DNA of 64,000 nucleotides from Streptomyces sp. WMMC500 (GCF_027497195.1 NZ_CP114905.1:6955001-7019000); one strand, 5' to 3'. Positions 17,344-26,506 are shown, counted from the first letter of the stretch. Translations and numbers: made by a program. The notes: a model not told the origin generated them from the letters alone.

Positions 17344-18330
17344 ATGGCAGAATCCGTACTTGTGATGCCATCGAACGAACTGTCCCCACCTGCCGGCGCC
17401 GGCGATCTCCTTCCGCCCGGCGCGCGCGTCTTCGTCGCGGGCCACCGCGGTCTCGTCGGCTCCGCCGTCGCGCGCCGCCTGGCCGCCGACGGCTACCAGG
17501 TACTCGCCCGCACCCGGGAGGAGCTTGACCTGCGCGACGCCGAGCGGACGGCGGCCTGGCTGGCGGCCGTCCGGCCCGACGCGGTGGTGCTGGCGGCGGC
17601 CAGGGTCGGCGGGATCATGGCGAACAGCCGCTTCCCGGTGCAGTTCCTGGAGGACAACCTGCGCATCCAGTTGAGCGTCATCGCCGGCAGCCATGCCGCG
17701 GGCGTGCGGCGGCTGTTGTTCCTCGGCTCCTCGTGCATCTACCCGAAGCTCGCCGACCAGCCGATCCGCGAGGACTCGCTGCTGACCGGGCCGCTGGAGC
17801 CGACGAACCAGGCCTACGCGCTGGCGAAGATCGCCGGGATCGAGCAGGTGCAGGCGTACCGCAGGCAGTACGGCGCGGCGTACATCTCGGCGATGCCGAC
17901 GAACCTCTACGGCCCCGGTGACAACTTCGACCTGGAGACGAGCCACGTGCTGCCGGCCCTCATACGGCGCTTCCACGAGGCGCGGGAGTCGGGGGCGGAG
18001 GAGGTCGTGCTGTGGGGCACGGGTACGCCGCGGCGGGAGTTCCTGCACGTGGACGACCTGGCGGGGGCGTGCCTTGCGCTGCTGCGGGGGTACGACGCGG
18101 AGGCGCCGGTGAACGTGGGGTGCGGCGAGGACCTGACGATCCGCGAACTGGCGGAGACCGTACGGGACGTGGTCGGTTACCGGGGGCGTATCGCGTTCGA
18201 CGCGGGGCGCCCGGACGGGACGCCGCGGAAGTTGCTGGACGTCTCGCGGATCACGGAGCTGGGGTGGCGGCCGGAGATCCCGCTGCGGGAGGGCATCGCG
18301 GCCGTATACGAGAGCTGGCGCCGGCCCTGA
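17344..18330 (+). CDS. fcl: GDP-L-fucose synthase
   Basis: Up to 328 aa. It is an epimerase/reductase completing GDP-L-fucose synthesis from the Gmd product. The NADP loop is [18 protein letters not shown]. The family-specific [23 protein letters not shown] (catalytic Ser/Cys) and [10 protein letters not shown] (Tyr/Lys) are present, as are [13 protein letters not shown] and [12 protein letters not shown]. It is divergent from gmd across about 30-50 bases, so the two promoters must overlap. ATGs at 17344 and 17365 are both possible, and neither has a strong ribosome site. The stop codon lies inside an 8-bp-stem hairpin that probably terminates transcription. Confidence 0.96.
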   Translation: MAESVLVMPSNELSPPAGAGDLLPPGARVFVAGHRGLVGSAVARRLAADGYQVLARTREELDLRDAERTAAWLAAVRPDAVVLAAARVGGIMANSRFPVQFLEDNLRIQLSVIAGSHAAGVRRLLFLGSSCIYPKLADQPIREDSLLTGPLEPTNQAYALAKIAGIEQVQAYRRQYGAAYISAMPTNLYGPGDNFDLETSHVLPALIRRFHEARESGAEEVVLWGTGTPRREFLHVDDLAGACLALLRGYDAEAPVNVGCGEDLTIRELAETVRDVVGYRGRIAFDAGRPDGTPRKLLDVSRITELGWRPEIPLREGIAAVYESWRRP

Positions 18331-18346
18331 GGGGCTGCGCCCCTCA
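18328..18346 (+). terminator. hairpin at the end of fcl
   Basis: TGAGGGGC-TGC-GCCCCTCA is a perfect 8-bp stem with a 3-base loop, and its first three bases are the fcl stop codon. A related GGGGC-TGC-GCCCC copy lies at 18382-18394. Confidence 0.6.
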
Positions 18347-18653
18347 GCGACCCCGCGGCCGGCCGCCGGCCGGGCCTCCGTGGGGCTGCGCCCCTCGGGC
18401 ACCCCGCCCGTTGCGGCTTCGCCGCGTGCGGGTGGCGGGACCGCAAGCTGTGTGAGCGGGCCGGCCTGGCCTGGCCGGCTGGTGCGACGTGGGTGGGCCC
18501 CGCCTGCCGCCGCGGCTTCGCCGCGTGTGGCCGGGGCGCCGGCCCCCGGCGCAGCGTGCGGCGGCCGTCCGGGGCGCGGTGCCACCGCGACGCGGACGGC
18601 CGGCCGCGCCGCCTCAGCGGCCGCGCGACGCACGCAGCGTGGTGTCCCGCGTC
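18331..18653. repeat. intergenic stretch with repeated hairpin modules
   Basis: No gene is supportable here. The stretch holds two GGGGC-TGC-GCCCC hairpins (18331-18343 and 18382-18394) and two identical GCGGCTTCGCCGCGTG elements (18413-18428 and 18512-18527). The first hairpin type is the same module that forms the tandem array at 31.9-32.1 kb. Confidence 0.6.
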
Positions 18654-20144
18654 TCAATACGCCCCCCGGCCGTCGACGACCGCGCGGAGGGTGCGGGCCA
18701 TCACGTCCATGTCGTGGGCGAAGGACCAGTTCTCCACGTAGTGCAGGTCCAGCGCGATCGTCTCGTCCCAGGTCAGGTCCGAACGGCCGCTGACCTGCCA
18801 CAGACCCGTCATCCCCGGCTTCACCGCCAGCCGCCGCAGCTCCGTGTCGCTGTAGCGGGCGACCTCCTCCGGCAGCGGCGGGCGCGGGCCCACGAGGGAC
18901 ATCTCGCCGCGCAGCACGTTGAACAACTGCGGCAGTTCGTCCAGTGAGCTGCGGCGCAGCACCTCGCCGACGCGGGTGACCCGCGGGTCGCGGCGGATCT
19001 TGAAGATCGGGCTGCCGTCGTGCTCGTTGACGACCGACAGTGCGGACTTCCGCTGCTCCGCGTCCTCGACCATGCTGCGGAACTTCCACATGGTGAACGG
19101 CGCACCGCCCCGGCCGAGCCGGGTCTGCCGGTGGAACACCGGGCCCGGGGAGGTGAACTTGACCGCCGCCGCGATCACCGCGAACACCGGGGAGAGCACC
19201 GCGAGGCCGACGGCCGCGGCGACGCGGTCGCTCGCCGCCTTCAGCGTCGACTGCGCGCCGCGCCGCAGCGGCGGGGCGATGTGCAGCAGGGTCAGGCCCG
19301 CCGCGACCGACAGCCGCAGCCGCCGCTCGGCGACCTCGGCTATGCCCGGCAGGACGGCCAGCGGCAGCCCCGCGTCGTGCAGGGCCCACGCCAACTGCCG
19401 CAGCCGGGCCGCCGGCAGCAGCGGGCCGGGGGCGGCGAGTACGAGCTCGGCGCCGTGTTCCGCGGCGGCGGAGAGCACCGCCTGGGCGTCCCAGCCGGCC
19501 CGGTCGGAGGGGACCCGGCCCAGCCGCGCGGCCTCCGGGGCGCCGCAGGACAGCGGGGCCTCGCCGACCGGGACGACGCCGACGACGACGTACTCGTGGT
19601 CCGTACGCGCCGCCAGCCGGCCGACGACGTGGTCGGCGGTGGCCGGTTCCGCGACCACCAGGACGCGCCGTACGGCGTGGCCCTCCCGCCGGGAGGCGAC
19701 GAGGTGGTGGTGCAGCAGTTTCGCGGTGACGACGGCCAGCACCAGACCGGGCAGCAGCGCGAGCAGCGCCGGCTGCGGCTCCACGGCGCTGCCGGCGCCG
19801 TCGGCGGTGAACGCGCGGACGACGGCGAGCACGCCGAGGAGCAGGAGCCAGTCCTGCAGCACCGGCACCACCGCGCCCGACTCGCCGAGCTGCCGCGCGG
19901 AGTAGCGGCGCCGCGCGGCCCGTACGGCGAGCCAGCCGCCGGCGGCCACCGCGGCGCAGAGCGCCGGATAGGGCTGCCGGGTGGTGACGAAGACGAGCAC
20001 GACGGGGATGGCGATCCCCGCCGCGTCGGTGACGAGGGCGGCCGGCAGGTACCACGCCGGCTTCGCCGCGGCGGAGCGGACGCGGGAACCGCGTCTCGGC
20101 TCCGCCGTCATGATCCCGGTATCGGCCACTCCGATACGCCGCAT
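18654..20144 (-). CDS. polyprenyl-phosphate sugar-1-phosphate transferase (WbaP/CpsE family)
   Basis: About 496 aa. Four or five N-terminal membrane helices are followed by a middle nucleotide-binding-like domain (VRRVLVVAEPATADHVVGRL). The catalytic bacterial sugar transferase domain has KFTSPGPVFHRQTRLGRGG, FTMWKFRSMVEDAE, SSLDELPQLFNVLRGEMSLVGPRPPLPEEV and GMTGLWQVSGRSD. It starts glycan assembly by moving sugar-1-phosphate onto undecaprenyl phosphate at the inner membrane face. The ATG at 20144 follows GGGGGG. With the Wzy-like gene, gmd/fcl and two glycosyltransferases it defines the polysaccharide locus. No flippase or chain-length regulator is visible in the window. Confidence 0.93.
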   Translation of the reverse strand: MRRIGVADTGIMTAEPRRGSRVRSAAAKPAWYLPAALVTDAAGIAIPVVLVFVTTRQPYPALCAAVAAGGWLAVRAARRRYSARQLGESGAVVPVLQDWLLLLGVLAVVRAFTADGAGSAVEPQPALLALLPGLVLAVVTAKLLHHHLVASRREGHAVRRVLVVAEPATADHVVGRLAARTDHEYVVVGVVPVGEAPLSCGAPEAARLGRVPSDRAGWDAQAVLSAAAEHGAELVLAAPGPLLPAARLRQLAWALHDAGLPLAVLPGIAEVAERRLRLSVAAGLTLLHIAPPLRRGAQSTLKAASDRVAAAVGLAVLSPVFAVIAAAVKFTSPGPVFHRQTRLGRGGAPFTMWKFRSMVEDAEQRKSALSVVNEHDGSPIFKIRRDPRVTRVGEVLRRSSLDELPQLFNVLRGEMSLVGPRPPLPEEVARYSDTELRRLAVKPGMTGLWQVSGRSDLTWDETIALDLHYVENWSFAHDMDVMARTLRAVVDGRGAY

Positions 20145-20391
20145 GTTCCCCCCTGGCACATCGCGACTGATGAGGCGCACGCGATCCTCCCCTGGTCGAC
20201 GTGCGCCTGACGCTCCCGGAACTTTAGGCCAGATTTACGAAGAACACCCAGGGTTCACACAAAAAGGGCCTTATGTGTAGCGAGCTTCACACCAGGTCGG
20301 CGACGCCGTGCGAGTCACGACGTACGACTCGCGAGAGGGGCCGAGGGATGTACGGAGTTTTACGGCAGTTTCGATTGCCTACCGCGGCCGG

Positions 20392-21957
20392 TCACCCACC
20401 CCGCTTCCGCAGCCTGATCACGTTCCACGACACGCACGGCAGTTCGGCCTCAAGCTCGCCGTCTGCGCTGATCCGCGTGGTGGCGGCGGACCGCGGCAGC
20501 ACGCGCCCGGGTTCCGCCTCGGTGTTCGCCGCGTCGGGGTCGTCGTCGGCGAGGACCAGGTGTTCGAGGACCGTGTATCCGTCCGCCCCGGCGCCCGCCC
20601 CACCGCGAGCCCCGCCGCCCGCGCCGAAGCCGCGCAGCGCGACGGAGAGCCGCAGCGGCTCGTCCTGGGCCCGGTTGACGGCCAGGATCGTCAGGTCGCC
20701 GCTCTCCTCGTCGTACGTCACCACGTGGTCGAGCGCGGGGACGTCGCCGTGCTGCGGCGTCTCGACGCGCGAGCCCGCCGGGTCGGCCGCGGTGCGCAGC
20801 ACCGTGCCGCGGGCGAACCGGGCGGCCTGCGCGAAGGGGTGGAAGATGGTCTGCCGCCAGGCGGGACCCGCGGGCTCGCTGCGGATCGGCGCGATGACGT
20901 TGACGAGCTGCGCCAGGCACGCCACGGCGACCCGGTCGGCGTGGCGGAGCAGGGTGATGAGGAGGGAGCCCACCACGGCCGCGTCGGTCACGGAGTACGT
21001 GTCCTCGATCAGCCGCGGCGTCTCGGCGGTGGCCAGGTTTCGTTCGCCGGGGAAGCGGGCGGCGTACCAGACGTTCCACTCGTCGAAGGAGAGCCGGATC
21101 CGCTTGTCCGCGCGCCGTACGGCACGGACGTGGTCCGCGGTGGACACCACGTCGGCGATGTACTGGTCCATGTGCGCGCCGGAGGCGAGGAAGCTCGCCC
21201 GGTCGCCGTCCAGTTCCTCGTAGTAGGCGTGCAGCGAGAGGTAGTCGACCTCGTCGTAGGTCTCCTCCAGCACCTCGCGCTCCCAGGTGCCGAAGGTCGG
21301 CATCTGCGCGTTGGAGCTGCCGCAGGCGACCAGCTCGATCGACGGGTCGACCTGGTGCATGGCCTTGCCGGCCTCGGCCGCCAGCCGCCCGTACTCCCGC
21401 GCCGACTTGTGGCCGGTCTGCCACGGGCCGTCCATCTCGTTGCCCAGGCACCACAGCCGCACGCCGTGCGGCTCGGCGACGCCGTGCTTGATCCGCAGGT
21501 CGGACCAGGCGGTGCCGCCGGGGTGGTTCACGTACTCGACGAGCGCGCGGGCGGCGTCGATGCCGCGGGTGCCGAGGTTGACGGCCATCATCGGCTCCAG
21601 ACCCAGCCCCCTGGCCCAGGTCAGGAACTCGTTCGTGCCGACCTCGTTGGACTCCACCGACCGCCAGGCGAGGTCGAGCCGCCGCGGCCGCTCCGCGACG
21701 GGACCGACGCCGTCCTCCCAGTGGTAGCCGGAGACGAAGTTGCCGCCGGGGTAGCGGACGAGGCCGGTGCCCAGCTCGTTGACCAGCGCGGCGACGTCGC
21801 CGCGGAAGCCGGCGGCGTCGGCGGTGGGGTGGCCGGGCTCGTAGATCCCGGTGTAGACGCAGCGGCCCATGTGCTCGACGAACGTTCCGTACAGGCGCGG
21901 GTCCACCTCGCCGATGACGAACTCGGGGTCGACGGTGAACCTGGCGGTGTGCGGCAT
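20392..21957 (-). CDS. abfA: alpha-L-arabinofuranosidase, GH51
   Basis: 521 aa with no signal peptide, so intracellular. GH51 enzymes release terminal arabinofuranose from arabino-oligosaccharides with retention. The acid/base glutamate is E174 in GNEMDGPW and the nucleophile is E293 in SFDEWNVWY. N-terminal RLYGTFVEHMGRCVYTGIYEPGH and LVRYPGGNFVSGYHWEDGVGP are family signatures. A Gly/Ala-rich loop (GAGGGARGGAGAGADG) is inserted in the C-terminal beta domain, which is unusual. It is the last gene of the leftward ABC-transporter operon, 63 bases after the second permease, so it hydrolyses the imported sugar. Confidence 0.97.
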   Translation of the reverse strand: MPHTARFTVDPEFVIGEVDPRLYGTFVEHMGRCVYTGIYEPGHPTADAAGFRGDVAALVNELGTGLVRYPGGNFVSGYHWEDGVGPVAERPRRLDLAWRSVESNEVGTNEFLTWARGLGLEPMMAVNLGTRGIDAARALVEYVNHPGGTAWSDLRIKHGVAEPHGVRLWCLGNEMDGPWQTGHKSAREYGRLAAEAGKAMHQVDPSIELVACGSSNAQMPTFGTWEREVLEETYDEVDYLSLHAYYEELDGDRASFLASGAHMDQYIADVVSTADHVRAVRRADKRIRLSFDEWNVWYAARFPGERNLATAETPRLIEDTYSVTDAAVVGSLLITLLRHADRVAVACLAQLVNVIAPIRSEPAGPAWRQTIFHPFAQAARFARGTVLRTAADPAGSRVETPQHGDVPALDHVVTYDEESGDLTILAVNRAQDEPLRLSVALRGFGAGGGARGGAGAGADGYTVLEHLVLADDDPDAANTEAEPGRVLPRSAATTRISADGELEAELPCVSWNVIRLRKRGG

Positions 21958-22020
21958 GCGGTGCCTTTCTCACGGAGATGTGCGGGTGGTGCGTGCTGCG
22001 GGGCGGCGCGCGTGAAGGGG

Positions 22021-22923
22021 CTACTTCAGGCCCGTACCGGCGATGCCCTCGACGATGCGGCGCTGGAAGAGCGCGAAGACGACGAGCAGCGGGATGGCGC
22101 CCAGCACCGCGGAGGCCATGAGCTGCGCGTACGGGATGCCGAAGGCGTCCTGGACGGAGTTGAGCCCGACCGGCAGCGTCATCATCTCGGGGTCGGTGAC
22201 CACCAGCAGTGGCCACAGGAAGTTGTTCCACACGGCCACGAAGACGAAGATCGTCACGGCCGAGACGGCGGGCCGGGACACGGGCATCACGATCTGCCAG
22301 TACGTGCGCAGCCAGCCGGCGCCGTCGGCGCGCGCGGCCTCGATGAGCTCCCGGGGGATGCCGTCGAAGAACTGCTTGAAGACGAAGACGGCGACGACGT
22401 TCGGCACCTGCGGTAGCACCACGCCCCAGTACGTGTTGAGCAGGCCGACCTCCTGCAGGGCGAGGAACTGCGGGATCATCAGCACCTGCATCGGGACCAT
22501 GATCCCGGCGAGCAGCAGCAGGAACACCCCGCGGCGGAAGCGGAAGCGCACCTGGGAGAGGCCGAAGGCGGCGAGCGAGGCGGTGACGACGGTGAGCACC
22601 GTGGTCAGCAGCGAGACGATGAAGCTGTTGGCGTACCAGTAGGGCAGCTTGCCCTTGTCGAAGAGGTCCTCGTACGCCGCGAAGGTGGGGTTCGAGGAGA
22701 ACCAGGACGTCGGGTCGACGGCTATCTCGTCCGCCGGCCGGAGGGATATCGCCGTCGCGAACAACAGCGGCACGAGCCACAGCAGGGCGAAGGCGAGGAG
22801 GACGCCGAGCGCGACGCGGTTGAAGAGCTTCTCGGCGTCGTAGCCGCGCCGGGGCGCGGGGGCGGTGTCCGCGCGGGCGGGCGCGGCGGCGGGGGCGGCG
22901 GGGCTTTCCTTGGTGTGGGCCAT
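22021..22923 (-). CDS. carbohydrate ABC transporter permease (MalG/AraQ-type)
   Basis: 300 aa with six predicted membrane helices after a Pro/Ala-rich cytoplasmic N-terminus. The EAA loop that contacts the ATPase is EAARADGAGWLRTYWQIVMP, and the C-terminus GIAGTGLK is typical of MalG-type subunits (the usual ending is G-x-x-x-G-A-V/L-K). It pairs with the permease gene 3 bases upstream. No ATPase gene is in this operon; as in other Streptomyces CUT1 systems, the shared MsiK ATPase is the probable energiser, which is inference from known biology. Confidence 0.95.
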   Translation of the reverse strand: MAHTKESPAAPAAAPARADTAPAPRRGYDAEKLFNRVALGVLLAFALLWLVPLLFATAISLRPADEIAVDPTSWFSSNPTFAAYEDLFDKGKLPYWYANSFIVSLLTTVLTVVTASLAAFGLSQVRFRFRRGVFLLLLAGIMVPMQVLMIPQFLALQEVGLLNTYWGVVLPQVPNVVAVFVFKQFFDGIPRELIEAARADGAGWLRTYWQIVMPVSRPAVSAVTIFVFVAVWNNFLWPLLVVTDPEMMTLPVGLNSVQDAFGIPYAQLMASAVLGAIPLLVVFALFQRRIVEGIAGTGLK

Positions 22924-22926
22924 GGC

Positions 22927-23862
22927 TCAGCTCTCCTTCTCTGCCCGGCGGACGAGGAAGAACCAGACCAGGGAGATCAGCAGGATGACGAGGAAGAGGA
23001 AGAGGGAGACGACCGAGGCGTAGCCGGTGCGGCCGTCGGTGAAGCCGGTGTCGACGATGTACTGCAGCGTCGGCCGGGTGGAGCCGTCGGGGCCGCCGCC
23101 GGTCATCATGTAGATCTGGTCGAAGACCTTCAGCGAGGCGACGATCTGGAGCACGGTGACGAGCGTCGTCGTCCGCCCCAGCATGGGGATGACGATGTGC
23201 CGGATCCGCTGCCAGGGCCCGGCGCCGTCGATCGCCGCGGCCTCGTGCACGTCCCGGGGGATCTCCTGCAGACCGGCGAGGTAGAGCACGAAGTTGAAGC
23301 CGACGGTCCACCAGACGGTGACGCCGGCCATCGACCACATCGCCCAGCTCGGGTCGCCCAGCCAGGACGGCGGGGTGTCGACGCCGAGCGACTTCAGCCA
23401 GTCCTGGGCGAGTCCGGTCTGGTCGGCGAGCACGCCCCACATGAAGATCAGCGAGACGGACGCGGACGGGATCACGTACGGCGCGAAGAACGCGAAGCGG
23501 AAGAACCAGCGGCCCCGGACGAACCGGTCGGCGAGGATCGCCAGCATCAGCGCCAGCAGCACCAGCGGGATCGTGGTGAGCACAGTGAACCACAGCGTGT
23601 GCTTGAGCGTGCGCCAGAACTCGGAGTCGCCGAGCACGTCCGCGTAGTTGGTGAAGCCGACCCAACTGCCGAAGCCGTCGCGCAGCAGGCTGCCGTTGAA
23701 GAAGCCCGCCACGAAGGTGTAGATCAGCGGGCCGACCAGGAAGATGACGTAGAAGAACGCGAACGGCGCGATCAGGGCCGGGCCCGCGAGCCGTCCGCGG
23801 ACGGCGCCGGCGGCGCCGGTGCGGTCGGGGGTGAGGGCGCCGGTGCCGGCTGTACTCGCCAC
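22927..23862 (-). CDS. carbohydrate ABC transporter permease (MalF/AraP-type)
   Basis: 311 aa, six membrane helices and a long second periplasmic loop. The N-terminal helix is IAPFAFFYVIFLVGPLIYTFVAGF, and the EAA loop EAAAIDGAGPWQRIRHIVIPM is complete. It is co-transcribed with the binding-protein gene (39 bases upstream) and the MalG-type partner (3 bases downstream). Together they form a CUT1 sugar importer whose cargo, judging by the adjacent GH51 gene, is probably an arabinose-containing oligosaccharide. Confidence 0.95.
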   Translation of the reverse strand: MASTAGTGALTPDRTGAAGAVRGRLAGPALIAPFAFFYVIFLVGPLIYTFVAGFFNGSLLRDGFGSWVGFTNYADVLGDSEFWRTLKHTLWFTVLTTIPLVLLALMLAILADRFVRGRWFFRFAFFAPYVIPSASVSLIFMWGVLADQTGLAQDWLKSLGVDTPPSWLGDPSWAMWSMAGVTVWWTVGFNFVLYLAGLQEIPRDVHEAAAIDGAGPWQRIRHIVIPMLGRTTTLVTVLQIVASLKVFDQIYMMTGGGPDGSTRPTLQYIVDTGFTDGRTGYASVVSLFLFLVILLISLVWFFLVRRAEKES

Positions 23863-23901
23863 GGGGATGCCTTTCGTTTGCGGGGGTGTCGGCGGCGGGG
23901 T

Positions 23902-25320
23902 TCAGATCGGGGACTCGACGTCCGCGAGCGTGCGCAGTGCGCTGCGGACCCGTTCCGCGGTGGCCCTCGGGCTCGACCGGCCGGTGAGCGCGGCGGTGAC
24001 CGCGTCGCCCACGTCGTTCTGCAGGTTGCTGCCCGCGCCGCCGTACCAGGCGACGGGGTCGTACACCGCGCCCTCGGCGGCGGCGGTGTAGTGGGACTGG
24101 GGAGTCAGCTCCCGGTACGCGGCCGAGTGCTGGGTCGGCAGCCACGCGGGGACGTGGCCGCCCTCCGCCCAGAGCTTGCTGGAGTCCAGCAGGGAGGCGG
24201 CGAACTCCAGCGAGAGGTCGAGGCGTGCGTCGTCCTGCTTCGGCGGCCGGGGAAGCACCAGGGCGTGGCTGTCGGCGAAGCAGGCGTACGGGGCGTCGGA
24301 GAAGATCCGCGGCAGCGGCCGCATGTCGAACTTCACCCCCGCGTCCAGGACGGCGATGATCTGCCACACGCCGTCCATCAGGAACCCGGCCTCGCCGTTG
24401 GTGAGCAGGGTGATGGCGGCCTGCCCGTTCGCGCCGGTGGGGATCAGCTTCTCCTTGCCGAGGCGCTGGACGTACGCGAGCGCCTCCTCGGCTGCGTCGA
24501 GGTCGACCTGCACGGTGGCGCCGGCGTCGGCGACCAGCGGCCGGCCGCCGAGCTGGGTGTAGAGGGACAGGAAGAGGCGGAACTGGGTGGCCGTGTCCTT
24601 GACCGAGGCGATCGAGCCGCCCCAGACGCCGGTGACCTCCTTCGCCGCGCGCAGCGCGTCGGCGAACTCGTCGGGGCCGTCGATGTCGACCAGTTCGCCG
24701 CCGTCGAGCAGGCCCGCCTTCTCGGCGATGTCGGTGCGGAAGTACAGGGCGAAGGGGTGGGTGTCGAGGGGGACGCCATAGAGGCGGTCGTCGACGTGGG
24801 ACTTGCGCCACGGCTTGGTGTCGAACTTCTCCGGCATCATGCCCTGCTTGGCGAGCGCGTCTGCGGGCAGCTCGGTGAGCAGGCCGGCCTGGGCGAGCAC
24901 CGGCAGCTTCGACAGGTGCGCGATGGCGACGTGCGGGGGGCGGTCGCCGACCGTGGCGAGGCTGAGCTTGGTGTAGTACGGGTTGCCCCAGACGAAGGTG
25001 GTGGCCCGCAGGGAGTTCTCCGGGTGCGCCTTCTCGTACTCCTCCTGCATGGCGACCATGCGCTCGCCGTCGCCGCCGGTGAACGGGTTCCAGAAGTTGA
25101 GCCGGTCCGCGGCGGGTTCGCCGCCGGTGAAGCCCTGGGCGATGGTGCTGCCGCAGCCGCTGAGCGCCGCGGTGGTGGCGGCGCCGGCGGCGAGGGCGGC
25201 CCCGCCGCGCAGCAGGGCGCGGCGGGAGGGGGCAGACGCAGTGCGTCGGGAGGGGGCGGATGCGGCGCCGCGGGCGGGGTCGGGCGCCGCGCGGCCGGGG
25301 GAGTCGAGGCGTCGGAGCAT
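23902..25320 (-). CDS. sugar ABC transporter substrate-binding lipoprotein
   Basis: 472 aa. An extended basic N-terminus with twin-arginine pairs (SRRTASAPSRRALLRGG) leads to a hydrophobic stretch and the lipobox ALSGCGS. Export is therefore probably by the Tat route, with lipid anchoring. The mature part is a cluster B binding protein (LNFWNPFTGGDGERMVAMQEEYEKAHP, GEAGFLMDGVWQI). The N-terminus contains a repeated SAPSRR segment and may be annotated too long: another in-frame start is possible downstream. It is the first gene of the operon and lies directly behind the LacI-type operators. Confidence 0.93.
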   Translation of the reverse strand: MLRRLDSPGRAAPDPARGAASAPSRRTASAPSRRALLRGGAALAAGAATTAALSGCGSTIAQGFTGGEPAADRLNFWNPFTGGDGERMVAMQEEYEKAHPENSLRATTFVWGNPYYTKLSLATVGDRPPHVAIAHLSKLPVLAQAGLLTELPADALAKQGMMPEKFDTKPWRKSHVDDRLYGVPLDTHPFALYFRTDIAEKAGLLDGGELVDIDGPDEFADALRAAKEVTGVWGGSIASVKDTATQFRLFLSLYTQLGGRPLVADAGATVQVDLDAAEEALAYVQRLGKEKLIPTGANGQAAITLLTNGEAGFLMDGVWQIIAVLDAGVKFDMRPLPRIFSDAPYACFADSHALVLPRPPKQDDARLDLSLEFAASLLDSSKLWAEGGHVPAWLPTQHSAAYRELTPQSHYTAAAEGAVYDPVAWYGGAGSNLQNDVGDAVTAALTGRSSPRATAERVRSALRTLADVESPI

Positions 25321-25349
25321 GGCGGATGTCCCTTTCCGCGGCGAACTTG

Positions 25350-25385
25350 TACAACGTTGTAATCGGTTCTTGGTGCAACGTTGTA
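25350..25385. promoter_or_regulatory. tandem LacI-family operators
   Basis: TACAACGTTGTA (25350-25361) is a perfect 12-bp palindrome with the central CG typical of LacI-family sites. A second copy, TGCAACGTTGTA (25374-25385), differs at one base. Their centres are 24 bases apart, so two dimers would bind close to the same face. They lie between the binding-protein gene and the divergent lacI-type gene and should control both. Confidence 0.85.
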
Positions 25386-25471
25386 TATCGCCGTGCGCAC
25401 CACGTCAACAGCCTGCGCAGCAAGGCGTAGGGTGTGCGCAGCCAGAACCGCGGAGGAATCGGGAGGAAGCC

Positions 25472-26500
25472 GTGTCCGGGGCCCGTCTCAAGGACGTCGC
25501 AGAGCGCGCCGGTGTCTCCATCAAGACCGTCTCGAACGTCGTCCGCGGCGCCGCGCGCGTCGCCGAGCCGACCCGCGCCCGCGTCCTCGCCGCCATCGAC
25601 GAACTCGGCTACCGCCCGCACGCCTCCGCCCGCCACCTGCGCACCGGCCGCAGCGGCGTCATCGCGCTGGCCGTCCCCGAACTCGTCGCGCCCTACTTCG
25701 CGGAGCTGGCCACCTGCGTCATCGCCGCCGCCAAGGAGTCCGGGCGGACCGTCCTCATCGAGGTCACCGGCGGCGACCCGGCCGAGGAGCTGCGCATCGC
25801 CTGCGGCCTCAGCGACCCGCTCATCGACGGCGTCCTTCTCAGCCCCCTCGGTCTCGACCAGGCGGCGCTGGCCGCCCGCGAACGCCGCGTGCCGCTCGTG
25901 CTGCTGGGCGAGCGTGACTACGAAGTCCCCGCCGACCACGTGCTCATCGACAACGTCGCCGCCGCCCGCGACGCCACCCGGCATCTGGTTTCCCTCGGCC
26001 GCCGCCGCATCGGCGTCATCGGCTGGCAGTACGGCGAGCGGACCACCGCCACCGCCCAGCAGCGCATGCAGGGCCACCGCGAGGCGCTGGCCGAGGCCGG
26101 CCTCGCGTACGACCCGGCGCTGGCCCCGCCCGTGGGCGCGTACACCCGCGCGGGCGGCGCGGCGGCGATGCGGGAGCTGCTGGCGCTGCCGCGGCGGCCC
26201 GACGCGGTGTTCTGCTTCACCGACATGATGGCGTCGGGCGCGATGCGCGTCGCGCACGACGAGGGCCTGGCGATCCCGGCCGCCCTGGCGGTGGTCGGCT
26301 TCGACGACGTCCAGGAGGCGCGGTACATGGTGCCGTCGCTGACCAGCGTGGCGCCGGACAAGCAGGAGCTGGCCAGGCTGGCGGTGAAGGCGCTGCTGGC
26401 GCGGATCGAGGGCCCGGCGGAGGCCCCGCCGACGACGCTGCTCGCGGGGTACGACCTGGTGCCGCGGGAGTCGAGCGCGCCGGTGCCCGCCGGGCCGTAG
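25472..26500 (+). CDS. LacI-family transcriptional repressor of the arabinoside operon
   Basis: 342 aa. The N-terminal LacI helix-turn-helix and hinge read RLKDVAERAGVSIKTVSNVVRG...ELGYRPHASARHLR. The periplasmic-binding-protein-like sensor domain follows (SGVIALAVPELVAPYFAEL, IDNVAAARDATRHLVSLGRRRIGVIG, DAVFCFTDMMASGAMR, VVGFDDVQEARYMVPSLTSV). The GTG at 25472 follows GGGAGGAAG. It is divergent from the binding-protein gene with two matching operators between, so it is expected to repress that operon until an arabinose-derived inducer binds. Confidence 0.95.
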   Translation: MSGARLKDVAERAGVSIKTVSNVVRGAARVAEPTRARVLAAIDELGYRPHASARHLRTGRSGVIALAVPELVAPYFAELATCVIAAAKESGRTVLIEVTGGDPAEELRIACGLSDPLIDGVLLSPLGLDQAALAARERRVPLVLLGERDYEVPADHVLIDNVAAARDATRHLVSLGRRRIGVIGWQYGERTTATAQQRMQGHREALAEAGLAYDPALAPPVGAYTRAGGAAAMRELLALPRRPDAVFCFTDMMASGAMRVAHDEGLAIPAALAVVGFDDVQEARYMVPSLTSVAPDKQELARLAVKALLARIEGPAEAPPTTLLAGYDLVPRESSAPVPAGP

Positions 26501-26506
26501 GGCCCG

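Noticed and set aside
20450..26257. Open frame of about 1900 codons on the minus strand
   Set aside because: It runs through the GH51, permease and binding-protein genes in another frame and across the lacI-type gene; composition is Arg/Ala/Pro-rich and no domain appears.
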